From positions 1 to 34,907 of the IMG/VR virus record IMGVR_UViG_3300046820_000502: a stretch of 34,907 nucleotides of DNA. One strand, written 5' to 3'. Of the stretch, positions 7,590 through 16,168 are shown in pieces. This DNA comes from a virus. The number at the start of each line of letters is the position of its first letter. The stretch's first letter is position 1. The translations under genes were made by a program, and so were the position numbers. The notes below the pieces were generated by a model. That model saw only the letters and a program-made list of their open reading frames with translations, searched no databases and was not told the DNA's origin.

Positions 7590-7844
7590 ATGCTACCTAA
7601 TGAAATAATCGTCGGTTTTTCGTTTCAGGCTGGAAATGACACTTGGAAGGCTGTAAATATCCTTCTAGATGCCTCTATTGAGTCTGAAGTCGCCAATGCT
7701 ATTTCAAAGGAAAACAAAGGCGAAGATAGGGCTTGGTATGCTGGAAGAGCCGACGCTTTAATGGCTTTTAAGGACATTCTTATCAACACCAGAAACACAG
7801 TCCTTCAAGACCAAGGAAGACCCCTTGAAAATGATGTTTCGTAA
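7590..7844 (+). CDS. hypothetical small protein between portal and scaffold
   Basis: The 84-residue product starts MLPNEIIVGFSF and contains RAWYAGRADALMAFKDIL, a helical segment resembling small phage proteins of unknown function. It is predicted soluble. It begins two bases after the portal stop and is followed by the longest protein-gene gap in the late block. A role in head assembly is inferred from position only. Confidence 0.7.
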   Translation: MLPNEIIVGFSFQAGNDTWKAVNILLDASIESEVANAISKENKGEDRAWYAGRADALMAFKDILINTRNTVLQDQGRPLENDVS

Positions 7845-7967
7845 GAATTCGGTACACCTTTAATAATGCACTTGCTAATTAAAGCGAATGCGTTTTTACA
7901 TTAATTAGTTCTGGGACTATTAACAAAACCCTGCTTATAGTAATATAGGACTTTAGACCTTTCTCTA
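7845..7967 (+). promoter_or_regulatory. intergenic region before scaffold, putative control site
   Basis: This 123-base AT-rich gap separates the portal operon from scaffold and capsid. It holds an 8-bp inverted repeat, CTAATTAA (7875-7882) and TTAATTAG (7901-7908), with an 18-base loop. Downstream is the stretch TATAGTAATATAGGACTTTAG (7936-7956). A related element, GTAAT then TAGGACT, occurs at 176-190 in the leader. Capsid genes need high expression, so an internal promoter here is plausible. No clear -35/-10 pair or known phage-polymerase consensus was found. Confidence 0.35.
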
Positions 7968-8978
7968 ATGAATACAGACGAATCATCCGACCTTGGGACG
8001 GAATCAAATAACCCCACGAAAAACGAAGGAACACCCGCACCCTTCGACCAAAACAAACTTGCTGACCTCGTTAGCAAGACATTCCTAAGCGGTGAGGAAA
8101 GAGAGGACTCTTCGGATTCCGAAAATTCCGAAGCAGAAGTTCAAGCGACTTCTGAGGATAGTGAAGTTCATTCACAGTATACAGAAAAACAGCCCGAACA
8201 AGACGGCATCGAAGACTCCGAGGAAACCGAAGAAACCAAGTCTGAAGATGATGATTTTGAACGGGGGTTGCCAAAGGGCGTTAAGAAACGCATTGATAAA
8301 CTCTCCGCTAAACGCAGAGAGGCTGAGGCTGAGGTTCAGAAGTTAAGGGAAGAGGTTGAACGACTGTCGCAAGAGGCTTCCAAGCCAGCACAGGTTCCGA
8401 CCAAGAAAGACCCTTATGCTAATCTCTCCACCTTGGAAGAAGTGTCCCGTGAGGCTGAACAAGCCAAGCAGATTAGACGCTGGTGCGAAATGAACCCCGA
8501 TGGTGCAGTAGTCAGGAAGCCTGACGGCGAAGAAGTGGAATACACCGCTGAAGAAGTTCGTAAGATTAAGGTCAAAGCAATGGACGCTCTTGAAGAGCAC
8601 CTCCCTGCCAGAGCCAACTATCTCCAGAACTTTCAACAGATTGAACAGGTTGCCTCCAAGGAATATCCTTGGTGGAAGGACAGAAGTTCGTCTGAAAGAC
8701 AGATTGCGGAATCGTTCCTTAAGCACTTCCCCGAAATCCAGCGTTTCCCCGACTATAAGATGGTGCTAGGTGATTATATCCGTGGTGTTAAGGCGAGAGA
8801 ATCCTCTCAGAAGAACATCAAGGGTTTTAGTCAAAAGGCTCCCACACAACCAAGACCTTCAGCGGCTCCCGCTCGTCTTCCTCAACAGGAAGCGAATACG
8901 ATAGGTGCTAAGAAGCGTTTTATGTCTTCTGGAAATCGTGACGACCTTTCGTCCATAATCGCTAACCGATTCTTGTAA
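7968..8978 (+). CDS. capsid assembly scaffolding protein
   Basis: The 336-residue protein lies between portal and major capsid genes. Residues 1-95 are very acidic and disordered-looking (Glu/Ser/Asp rich). Residues 105-145 form a coiled coil (KLREEVERLSQEASK), and the C-terminus is basic and ends SSIIANRFL, as expected for capsid binding. These are the usual features of podovirus scaffolds, which direct procapsid assembly and are then released. No protease motif is visible. There is no Shine-Dalgarno at the ATG; an internal promoter may lie upstream. Confidence 0.88.
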   Translation: MNTDESSDLGTESNNPTKNEGTPAPFDQNKLADLVSKTFLSGEEREDSSDSENSEAEVQATSEDSEVHSQYTEKQPEQDGIEDSEETEETKSEDDDFERGLPKGVKKRIDKLSAKRREAEAEVQKLREEVERLSQEASKPAQVPTKKDPYANLSTLEEVSREAEQAKQIRRWCEMNPDGAVVRKPDGEEVEYTAEEVRKIKVKAMDALEEHLPARANYLQNFQQIEQVASKEYPWWKDRSSSERQIAESFLKHFPEIQRFPDYKMVLGDYIRGVKARESSQKNIKGFSQKAPTQPRPSAAPARLPQQEANTIGAKKRFMSSGNRDDLSSIIANRFL

Positions 8979-9008
8979 TCATCCCTCCCCTAAAAACTAT
9001 ATACTACT

Positions 9009-10094
9009 ATGGCTAATCTCACAGAACCCTCCTTCTCGTCTGGTAAGAGAGAAGAACTCGCTGACCTCATCGCCCTCGTTGATGCTAAGGATACTCCTTT
9101 CACCTCGATGGCGAAGAAGGGTAGCAAACCTGGCAATACTCTTTTCAGATGGCAGGCTGACAGCCTTCCTCTGCCGAAGATGACTGGCACAGTTGACGGC
9201 ACAGACGTTACATCCTACGACAACTACGTCAAGGATGCTGACGCTGGTAAGCAGTATCGTGCTGAACTCTCCAACTACATTCAGATTTTCCGCAGAGCCG
9301 TCCGTGTGTCGCCTCTGACTCAGGACATCTCGACTGTCGCTGGCGTTCGTGACGAACTCGCTAACAATGTCGCCAAGGGCATCCAAGCCCTCAAGCGTGA
9401 CATGGAAGTCACCCTCTGCTCCAACAATGGTGCTCAGGCTGACGCTGGTGGCACAACCCCCTACCTCACCCGTGGTCTGCACAAGTGGCTCCAAGCCGCT
9501 GGTACTGGCTCCGTCAACTTCAACACTGGTGCTTGGTCTACCCCGAACGCTTCTCAGGATGCTGTCCTGCCTATCCACGGCAACTTCCAGACTCCTGCCG
9601 CTAACCGCTCCACAGTTGGCACAGCCAACCTGACGGAATCGGTTGTCCAGAATATGCTCACGGGCATCTACTCCCAGACTGGTCAGTACAAGGATTATGA
9701 CGCTCTCGTCGGCACAGCCCTCAAGAGAGCCTTCACAAACCTCGTCTTCACCACTGCTCAGGGTACAGGCACAGCCCCGATGACCGCTATCCGCACCCTC
9801 AATCGTGAGTCGGACTCCTCGTCCTACATCTCTTCGGTTGACGTGTTTGAGGGCGACTTCGGTAAGTTGAGACTCCACCCGTCGCATTACCTCAATGCCA
9901 CCGCTGGTGTCGGCTCGACATTCGCTGGCTACATCATCCCGTTCGACCAAGTTGAAGTTCGTTATGGCGGCAACGTCGCTGGCGTGACCAAACTCACGAA
10001 CAACGGCGGTGGCGAAGCCAGAATGATTGAAGCGGTTGCTGGACTCTGCGTCTACAACCCGCTTGCCTTCGGCGTGTTCGACTTCACAGCCTAA
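9009..10094 (+). CDS. major capsid protein (DUF5309 / SU10-like)
   Basis: The 361-residue protein directly follows the scaffold gene. Its N-terminus, with KREELADLIALVDAKDTPFT, a following lysine-rich turn and FRWQADSL, matches the pattern of DUF5309 (SU10-type) HK97-fold capsid proteins. It has no leading pro-domain. The GC-richer, strongly biased codons (GCT, GGC, CTC, AAG, AAC) suggest high expression. The start context is ACTACTATGG with no Shine-Dalgarno. It would form the icosahedral shell and is preceded by a 30-base gap with no evident terminator. Confidence 0.93.
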   Translation: MANLTEPSFSSGKREELADLIALVDAKDTPFTSMAKKGSKPGNTLFRWQADSLPLPKMTGTVDGTDVTSYDNYVKDADAGKQYRAELSNYIQIFRRAVRVSPLTQDISTVAGVRDELANNVAKGIQALKRDMEVTLCSNNGAQADAGGTTPYLTRGLHKWLQAAGTGSVNFNTGAWSTPNASQDAVLPIHGNFQTPAANRSTVGTANLTESVVQNMLTGIYSQTGQYKDYDALVGTALKRAFTNLVFTTAQGTGTAPMTAIRTLNRESDSSSYISSVDVFEGDFGKLRLHPSHYLNATAGVGSTFAGYIIPFDQVEVRYGGNVAGVTKLTNNGGGEARMIEAVAGLCVYNPLAFGVFDFTA

Positions 10095-10101
10095 CCGCTA
10101 A

Positions 10102-10467
10102 GTGTCAGACATTATTCAAAGTCTGGCTGAAGTGATTCCCTCCCACCTTAGAAATAGGGTGGAGAGGGAACTCCTTCAAGGTTGGCGGATGTCTGAAATC
10201 AAGGCTCAGGCGACTGCTAAGCAGAACGCCGTTTTTAACCACTCCAATGAAGCACACAACATTGACGGAGTGGGTCGCCTAAAGGCGAGAATACCTATTG
10301 AGGCGTGGCACTATTGGGGTCAGCGTCTTGGTTATGAGTGCTGGGAGGACAAGCAGTTTCTTGACGAGTTCCTCCGAGATAACCCCGAAACAGCCATAAG
10401 AAACTATGCAAAACGCACTGTTGTAAATGGTGCGATTTTCACAGGTGACGGCTACCTTACTAAATGA
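10102..10467 (+). CDS. hypothetical protein after capsid gene, GTG start
   Basis: The 121-residue protein is read from GTG at 10102; no ATG is better placed. It contains the distinctive run RIPIEAWHYWGQRLGYECW followed by FLDEFLRDNPE. I associate this pattern with small conserved phage proteins found near capsid genes, but no function is known to me. It overlaps the adaptor start by four bases (ATGA). A head-completion role is possible from position. No zinc-binding cluster or membrane segment is visible. Confidence 0.75.
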   Translation: MSDIIQSLAEVIPSHLRNRVERELLQGWRMSEIKAQATAKQNAVFNHSNEAHNIDGVGRLKARIPIEAWHYWGQRLGYECWEDKQFLDEFLRDNPETAIRNYAKRTVVNGAIFTGDGYLTK

Positions 10468-11234
10468 GAACTACGGACTTTTCTAGAATCCTGTTCGACT
10501 CCCTTCAGTACTCTGGGAATGACAGGCACAACATCACGGACGAGACATTTGCTCAATTCCGTGACTTTGCGTCTGCCAGACTCCCCGAGGCTTGGGAATC
10601 TAATCAATGGTCTGATATCTGTCGCCTGACAACTTTCACGACATTTGTTGACGAAAACAATGTCACTTATTTCACTCCCGTAGAAGAGTCTGACGAAATC
10701 CTTGGCGTGTACGCTAGGAACCCTCAGGAAACCACAAAGGCTATTCCGCTTACTTACCAAGTGTACGATACTGGCAGTCTGCGTAAAATCGTTGTCAGTG
10801 GCAATCTCAGCAGTGGCTGGTATCTTTATAGGAAGGATTGCCCTACCCTTAATGGAGAAGTTTATAGTCCGTCTGTAGTTTATCACAAAGGAGTCCAGAT
10901 TTATTTTGACTCTGGCTCTGGGACTGGCACATATACGCCAGTGCAAGGTAAGCCGCACTCTGGCAACTTCTACACTTGCATCGCTAACTCTCCTACGAGT
11001 GCTGGTCAGAACCCTAACACAAACCCTGAACTCTGGTCTAAGGTCGAATTGCCTTACATCTTTGGTTCATTTATCGCTTGGTCTTCTGCCGCTAACTGGT
11101 TGGTTTCCGAAGGTCAAATGGAGGAAGCCGCCGTCATTGAGGGAAAATCTAAGGAAGTACTTGAACTTGAGTACGACAAATTCCTTCGCCAACAGGGTCA
11201 GTTTGGCAAAATAAACATGATTAAAACTTACTAA
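10464..11234 (+). CDS. head-tail adaptor (gp11/gp4-like) with inserted carbohydrate-binding-like segment
   Basis: The 256-residue protein is placed where podoviruses encode the adaptor that docks under the portal (T7 gp11, P22 gp4). Residues 1-60 and 198-256 are helical, as in adaptor cores, with FGSFIAWSSAANWLVSEGQ and a C-terminal helix ending in a flexible tail. Residues 138-196 interrupt the core with a pattern like CBM5/12 modules: Y-x2-G-V, then GNFYTCIANS, GQNPNTNPELW and SKVELP. Such modules bind polysaccharide. The adaptor assignment rests on position and general layout, the insert on motif pattern. Confidence 0.72.
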   Translation: MRTTDFSRILFDSLQYSGNDRHNITDETFAQFRDFASARLPEAWESNQWSDICRLTTFTTFVDENNVTYFTPVEESDEILGVYARNPQETTKAIPLTYQVYDTGSLRKIVVSGNLSSGWYLYRKDCPTLNGEVYSPSVVYHKGVQIYFDSGSGTGTYTPVQGKPHSGNFYTCIANSPTSAGQNPNTNPELWSKVELPYIFGSFIAWSSAANWLVSEGQMEEAAVIEGKSKEVLELEYDKFLRQQGQFGKINMIKTY

Positions 11235-11238
11235 AAAC

Positions 11239-11538
11239 ATGGCTAATATCGCATTCTCTACCCCTTTCATTAGGGGCTTTATCCACCAAGAAACCAACGC
11301 TGGCACTACGGCAAGCACCCTGCTTCCTGCGGCTGTCACCCCTATCAGACGAGTCGTTGTGATTGTCCAGAACAAGTCTGCTACAGCAACCATACAGGTC
11401 ATTATGGCTGATACTGGCTCTACTGGCATCCTTATCCCGCCCCTTGGTAATATCGACTTCGATAATTACAATGGTGTCATCCGTGTCGTGGCTAGTGCCG
11501 CTGACACTCCCGTTCACATCGCTTACGCTACTGTCTAA
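11239..11538 (+). CDS. small beta-rich structural protein
   Basis: The 99-residue protein consists almost entirely of predicted beta strands (RRVVVIVQNKSATATIQVIM, GVIRVVASAADTPVHIAYATV). It resembles small decoration, neck or fibre-associated proteins in fold type only. It starts five bases after the adaptor stop and its stop overlaps the fibre start (TAATG). A collar or fibre-attachment role is inferred. Confidence 0.7.
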   Translation: MANIAFSTPFIRGFIHQETNAGTTASTLLPAAVTPIRRVVVIVQNKSATATIQVIMADTGSTGILIPPLGNIDFDNYNGVIRVVASAADTPVHIAYATV

Positions 11539-12446
11539 TGGGAGTTGATATCTCACAGGGCGGTGGTGGCGGTGGTGGCATTACCATCGAAACTGACCCG
11601 ACAGCACTTAAGATTGCCAACAATCTTAGCGACCTTACAAATGTTGAAACGGCTAAAGGTTGGCTTGGTCTTGATATTAACAGCCAGCCTACATTTATTT
11701 CCGTTGCGGCTTCGTTTGAAGGCACTAGCACATATTATACACACACAGGCATTACATTCTCAGACGGCTCTGTGCAGACAACTGCTGGAGGTGGCAGTTC
11801 TTTTAATGGTGGAACTATTACCACCCCGCTTACTGTTTCTAATTCTGAAACTTCTGCAAGCATAGTTCTTAATTCAAACTTAGAAGGAGTGTCAGAAGTA
11901 AGAGCAGATAGTGGTTTTGGAGTATATGCTTCGCTAAGAATGGATGGAATCCAGTCTACTGACGGCGTAAGCACGACTGCCCTTGGGTATAATGGAATCA
12001 CATTCCCCGATGGCACAGTTCAGACCACAGCCTACACAGGTGGTGGTGGTGGTGTCGCTCTTAATGCGATTCAGCAGAAATATGCTGACGCTATTGCGTC
12101 TTTGACTGCGACTCCGCAATTTGGAGTAGAGTTTAGTGACACGATGATTAGCGTTCAATGGGCTGTAACATTTCAGTTCAATAACAACTCACTTGTCACG
12201 GAATACCCTAAGTTTATAGATGCTATGTCTAGTTGGTATAATATTGCTGTTTTCGATGGGGCAAACTTCTTTCCAGTCACTTATATTGACTCAACCTATC
12301 TCATCGGAACTTTGACTGGGACTTTTTCTTTCTACGGCTTTATCTACATCGCTGTTACTGATAGTGCAAGTGGTGGTGGTTTTACAGACCCAACTACAAC
12401 AGCAGTTTCGTTCCCTGCCGCATTTGTTAACTGGTCACCCGCTTAA
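11538..12446 (+). CDS. tail fibre / receptor-binding protein
   Basis: The 302-residue protein begins with MGVDISQ and a seven-glycine run (residues 8-14). It contains two copies of a fibre repeat, GITFSDGSVQTTA (71-83) and GITFPDGTVQTTA (153-165). F-x-DG-T/S-VQ-TTA repeats are common in beta-helical fibres of aquatic phages. Between and after them are Ser/Thr-rich strands and glycine runs that look like flexible joints. The C-terminal 120 residues form a distinct, aromatic-rich domain that may bind the receptor. It is placed between adaptor and nozzle genes. Confidence 0.82.
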   Translation: MGVDISQGGGGGGGITIETDPTALKIANNLSDLTNVETAKGWLGLDINSQPTFISVAASFEGTSTYYTHTGITFSDGSVQTTAGGGSSFNGGTITTPLTVSNSETSASIVLNSNLEGVSEVRADSGFGVYASLRMDGIQSTDGVSTTALGYNGITFPDGTVQTTAYTGGGGGVALNAIQQKYADAIASLTATPQFGVEFSDTMISVQWAVTFQFNNNSLVTEYPKFIDAMSSWYNIAVFDGANFFPVTYIDSTYLIGTLTGTFSFYGFIYIAVTDSASGGGFTDPTTTAVSFPAAFVNWSPA

Positions 12447-12449
12447 TTT

Positions 12450-12662
12450 ATGATTAAATCTAAATACACAGCCGACTGCGTTGCCGCCTTGGTCAAGAAT
12501 GGCAAAGGTTCAATCCTTGGTGCTATGAAGAAGGATATGCCCTATCTTATTATGGAAGGAGTTGAGGTAGTCACAGCCCCTACGCTGGAAGACCTTAAGA
12601 CCATGCTCACGGAGCGTAATGTCCAGTTCAGCGAGAAACTAATTCGCCCTATTTCCCAATGA
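12450..12662 (+). CDS. hypothetical 70-residue protein
   Basis: A small alpha/beta-looking protein starts MIKSKYTADCVAALVKNGKG and contains LEDLKTMLTERNVQF. It has no membrane segment and is not recognised. The start context TAATTTATGAT resembles the GAATAAATTTATGG starts at 2473 and 3377. Its TGA overlaps the ATG of the next small gene (ATGA). Confidence 0.65.
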   Translation: MIKSKYTADCVAALVKNGKGSILGAMKKDMPYLIMEGVEVVTAPTLEDLKTMLTERNVQFSEKLIRPISQ

Positions 12663-12766
12663 TTACCCTAATCCTCGCTACAGTCACCTTCCTTGGTGGC
12701 GTTTATGTCGGTGCTCGCTGGTCTGAAAAACTCAGAGAAATCTTCTACGCTATCGTTTCTAGATAA
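12659..12766 (+). CDS. 35-residue single-pass membrane peptide
   Basis: This frame begins at ATG 12659 inside the stop of the previous gene (ATGA), and its TAA overlaps the nozzle ATG (TAATG). It exactly fills the 103-base gap between two genes. The product starts MITLILATVTFLGGVYVGA, a plausible transmembrane helix, followed by RWSEKLREIFYAIVSR, an amphipathic basic tail. The tight overlaps at both ends support translation. It may be a small holin-like or membrane-associated factor; no function is assigned. Confidence 0.6.
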   Translation: MITLILATVTFLGGVYVGARWSEKLREIFYAIVSR

Positions 12767-15039
12767 TGCCTAATGAATACCAAAGGGATGGAGATATGGC
12801 GTTTGTCGGGCTTAATAGCCGAGACAACCCTAGTTCCCTACCCCAAGGTATCGTAAGCAAATCTCAGAACTTTAGACTAGATAGAGGCGTAGCCCAGACA
12901 AGAAAAGGTCTTCAACGCAAGACCATCGGTTCTCTTGTTGGTCAGACCATTTACGGGACTGGAACTTACATTCTGCCAAGCGGTCAGGAAGTCGTCATTA
13001 TTGCCGTTGCTAACGGGTTGTACACATACAATCCACAGACAGAGGCTTTGTCGTCTAAGATATACTTCCCTAATCACGTCACTGGAAAGACCTTCACATC
13101 TATAGACTCCTTGAATGTGACTGTGAATTCCACGGCACACGGGCTTTTAGTTGGTGCTAGTGTGTATGTGGAAGCCGCCTTTGATGGCTATTCTGGTCTT
13201 TTTGTCATAACTAGCGTAACGACTAATTCGTTCTCTTACAAGATGCAGTCTGTCGCTTCCTATGGGGCTGTTGGACTAGGTTCTTGCTCTTATAGTGCCT
13301 CTGAATTGATAACCACGCCAGAAGGTTGCGATGTTGTCAATGCTATGGATAAGGTGTTTATAAGTAGAGGATTTGATAAACGTCCTTTGATGTGGGATTT
13401 GGCTAGCACTGTTATTGCTTTGCCAATTTCTCCTAGTTCTGGTCATAAGTTTCCTAACTGCTCTACGTTGATGTACTATGGCAATAGAATTGTAGCCATA
13501 GGCAAATACCACGCAGAAACAAACACTGCCAGAAACTACGACACTGTTTCTATCAGTAATTACCTCGATTATACTGACTGGGATATAGCCGACGCTTTCA
13601 CAGTCAATAACGGAAGCAATGACCAACTCGTAGGCGTAGCACCTTGGACTCTTAATGAGTTCTTGGTGTTCATGCGTAACAGCATTTACTATGTCAGCGT
13701 AGGCAACGACAGGTATATCACTGGTGCTCCTCTGAGTTCCACGTCGTACATCAAGACTCTGGCTACAGATATAGGTTGCTCCGCCCGTAAGAGCGTTGTT
13801 CAGGCTGGTGGTGGCGTATTTTTCCTTTCTGATAACGGCGTGTACTTCCTGCAACCTCAGCCAGCGTCCGCTGAGTCTATGAAGTTGCTCACGATGTCTG
13901 ACCCGATTTCAGCACCAATTGATGATGTCATTCAGCGAATCAATCGCAACTACGCAAGCAATGCTGTTGCTACCTATTGGAATAATCGTTACTACCTTGC
14001 CGTTCCGTTGGACAATTCTACTGTCAATAACACTGTATTGGTATATAACTTCATACTGAAGCAGTGGGAATCTGTTGATACCTATCCAACCCTAGTGCAG
14101 ACAAGAGGCTCGTTAAATGCTTATGCCGCTTCACTTTTATCTGTCTACCCAATCCTTCAAAACCATTATGTACTAATCAATAAGAATGATTTGCCTAGGC
14201 ATGGATTGGCTGTTGGAGATTACGTCAATTGTACATTTGGTCTAGCCATTGGTGGAATAGTTCCAAGTGGAACGTATAAGGTTGTTTCAGCCAGTGATAA
14301 CGGCTCTTCTGTTCCGTTTAATGACACAAATTTTACAGTTGAGATACCTAGGTCTGCTTTCCCTGTAGACCCTTGGAATGGAAGTTCTTGGTTAATTGGT
14401 GGCAGTTTTACTTGCACATTCTCAAAGGCTGAATCCGTTTCCCTTAAGGAGTTCATTGTCGTCAAGAAAGATAACCAGCGGAGAATGTTTTTGGTAGATA
14501 ACTATCAGGGTGTCTTTCTTACGGAAGAACTTGATTATGATGAGTTTGGGAATTCTACTGGCAGTCCAATCCTACCCCGCCCAATCACTGGAGTTGATAC
14601 GGCAGAAAACATAGCAAAAGGAAGGTACGGAAACCTGATTCTGGTTGCACCTTTTGACTCCAGAGGAAATGCCAATGCCAATGTAATAATCCTTGACCCG
14701 CTTTCGTTCACCAAGAACGATATCACTGCTATACTTGAAACACGTCAGTATTCGCTAAATAACATAGGCGACAAGAGATTCACATCTTACGAATCCAATA
14801 TGATTACGACTGGCGGCGAAAAGGTGGAAACCTATGCAGTCGTACAGAATCCTGACGTTATCGTGAAAGTTGACTCTTTTGGCTCGTCTTCTTCTGAGGA
14901 TTACAATAGAAGCAATCCGATACGCAAGACAGGCTCTGGTGCTACCCTAAGGTTTATTTCTTACTCCAAACGACCCTCAATCCGCTCTGCGTACATCTAC
15001 GCAACACAGCAAGCCAAGAATAATATAAACAAACAATAA
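12766..15039 (+). CDS. tail nozzle / tail tubular protein B-like
   Basis: The 757-residue protein is in the position and size class of T7 gp12 and P22 gp10-type nozzle proteins that extend the tail below the adaptor. The opening FVGLNSRDNPSSLPQGIVSK followed by AQTRKGLQRK is a common N-terminal pattern of such proteins. Repeated blades with SNYLDYTDWD, VYNFILKQWESVDTY and similar strands suggest a beta-propeller platform. Residues about 115-165 and about 467-527 carry small beta modules of the type TAHGLLVG ... VITSVTTNSFSYKM. The first matches a module in the next gene. The start overlaps the membrane peptide stop. Confidence 0.85.
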   Translation: MPNEYQRDGDMAFVGLNSRDNPSSLPQGIVSKSQNFRLDRGVAQTRKGLQRKTIGSLVGQTIYGTGTYILPSGQEVVIIAVANGLYTYNPQTEALSSKIYFPNHVTGKTFTSIDSLNVTVNSTAHGLLVGASVYVEAAFDGYSGLFVITSVTTNSFSYKMQSVASYGAVGLGSCSYSASELITTPEGCDVVNAMDKVFISRGFDKRPLMWDLASTVIALPISPSSGHKFPNCSTLMYYGNRIVAIGKYHAETNTARNYDTVSISNYLDYTDWDIADAFTVNNGSNDQLVGVAPWTLNEFLVFMRNSIYYVSVGNDRYITGAPLSSTSYIKTLATDIGCSARKSVVQAGGGVFFLSDNGVYFLQPQPASAESMKLLTMSDPISAPIDDVIQRINRNYASNAVATYWNNRYYLAVPLDNSTVNNTVLVYNFILKQWESVDTYPTLVQTRGSLNAYAASLLSVYPILQNHYVLINKNDLPRHGLAVGDYVNCTFGLAIGGIVPSGTYKVVSASDNGSSVPFNDTNFTVEIPRSAFPVDPWNGSSWLIGGSFTCTFSKAESVSLKEFIVVKKDNQRRMFLVDNYQGVFLTEELDYDEFGNSTGSPILPRPITGVDTAENIAKGRYGNLILVAPFDSRGNANANVIILDPLSFTKNDITAILETRQYSLNNIGDKRFTSYESNMITTGGEKVETYAVVQNPDVIVKVDSFGSSSSEDYNRSNPIRKTGSGATLRFISYSKRPSIRSAYIYATQQAKNNINKQ

Positions 15040-15040
15040 T

Positions 15041-16168
15041 ATGCCTCAAATTTCTAAGGGAGATACGTTTGCTGACACACAGCAACTTACAGCCGCCAGA
15101 CTTAACCAACTCGTAGATTCCGCCACTCTTGCCGTTGGTGCAATTTCGGAGCAAACTGCCATCACAGCCAACACTGTCGAGGCTACTGACTCTACTATCA
15201 TTAACGACGGCGGTGTTCTCAAGAAGGCTACTGTCGGAGATTTGCTTGGCTCTGGCATCAATGTCACCACGAAAAGTGTGACATCAACTGCAAACAATGA
15301 CGTTACAGTCACCCCTTATGACGGAGTTATTGTCACTGGAAGCACATATGTAAGCACCGATGGTCTTACTGTTACTGTAACGACAACAGCCGCTCATAAC
15401 CTTGTCGTCAACAATGTCGTCCTTATTTCAGCCGCTGGTACTGGTTATAACGGGACATTCAGGGTCAGTGCCGTAACAACCAACACATTCCAGTACGTCA
15501 TGTTTACTGCGGCTACAGCGATGACAACGCCTACAGCCTGTAACTACGTCCGAAAGGCTACTGTTATTGACAATGGCAACTCTGTTGTTTCTGAAAATAG
15601 TTTTGTAAACAACACTGTCAGAAGCCCTAACGTTCAGACTGATACGCTTACTGCTAAGACAACTAACGTTACTTCCGCCATACAGTACAGCGGAGTTCCT
15701 GTCATGGGTCTGGCTTCTACGATTGAAGTCACCATTCCTTTTGCACAGTGCAACGGAACTACAGCCAGCGGACTTGCCAGCACCTGTTCTCAGTGGGTTC
15801 CTGTCCTTACGATTTCTTCCCTGACAAAGACAAACAAGGAACTCTGGACTGTTGAGGCTGATTTCACGGCACAGTACTTCTCGTTCTATGGTGCTAGATT
15901 TAGAATCATTCAAGTCAGCACAGGCAATGTCCTTTGCATGGAACAGCATTTCTTGCAGGGCTTTAACAACTTCCATCTGCTTCAGGTTAAGATGCGAGCC
16001 GTAATCCCTGATGCCACAGTTTTTACAAGCGACTCTATCAGGGTCGAAATGTGGTACAGTGCTACGGCTGTTGGTGCTAGCAACGTCTTGAACGTCGGCT
16101 ACGGCGGTGCTTTGACAGACCCTACAATCACAAGGCTCGCCAGAATAACCAAGTTCAACAAGCCCTAA
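15041..16168 (+). CDS. tail appendage / fibre protein with nozzle-shared beta module
   Basis: The 375-residue protein is dominated by Thr/Val/Asn-rich strands. Residues 1-85 contain a helical stem (TAARLNQLVDSATLAVGAIS) and NDGGVLKKATVGDLLGSG, typical of fibre N-terminal regions. Residues about 107-160 carry VTVTTTAAHNLVV and VSAVTTNTFQYVMF, matching the module at residues 115-165 of the preceding nozzle protein. Residues 215-375 form a separate beta domain that may be the distal or receptor-binding part. It starts one base after the nozzle stop and overlaps the next gene (TAATG). Confidence 0.75.
   Translation: MPQISKGDTFADTQQLTAARLNQLVDSATLAVGAISEQTAITANTVEATDSTIINDGGVLKKATVGDLLGSGINVTTKSVTSTANNDVTVTPYDGVIVTGSTYVSTDGLTVTVTTTAAHNLVVNNVVLISAAGTGYNGTFRVSAVTTNTFQYVMFTAATAMTTPTACNYVRKATVIDNGNSVVSENSFVNNTVRSPNVQTDTLTAKTTNVTSAIQYSGVPVMGLASTIEVTIPFAQCNGTTASGLASTCSQWVPVLTISSLTKTNKELWTVEADFTAQYFSFYGARFRIIQVSTGNVLCMEQHFLQGFNNFHLLQVKMRAVIPDATVFTSDSIRVEMWYSATAVGASNVLNVGYGGALTDPTITRLARITKFNKP

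Noticed and set aside
8997-9950. Long antisense frame (317 codons) opposite the capsid gene
   Set aside because: It is a by-product of GC-rich, biased codons in the highly expressed capsid gene; the product has no recognisable domain.
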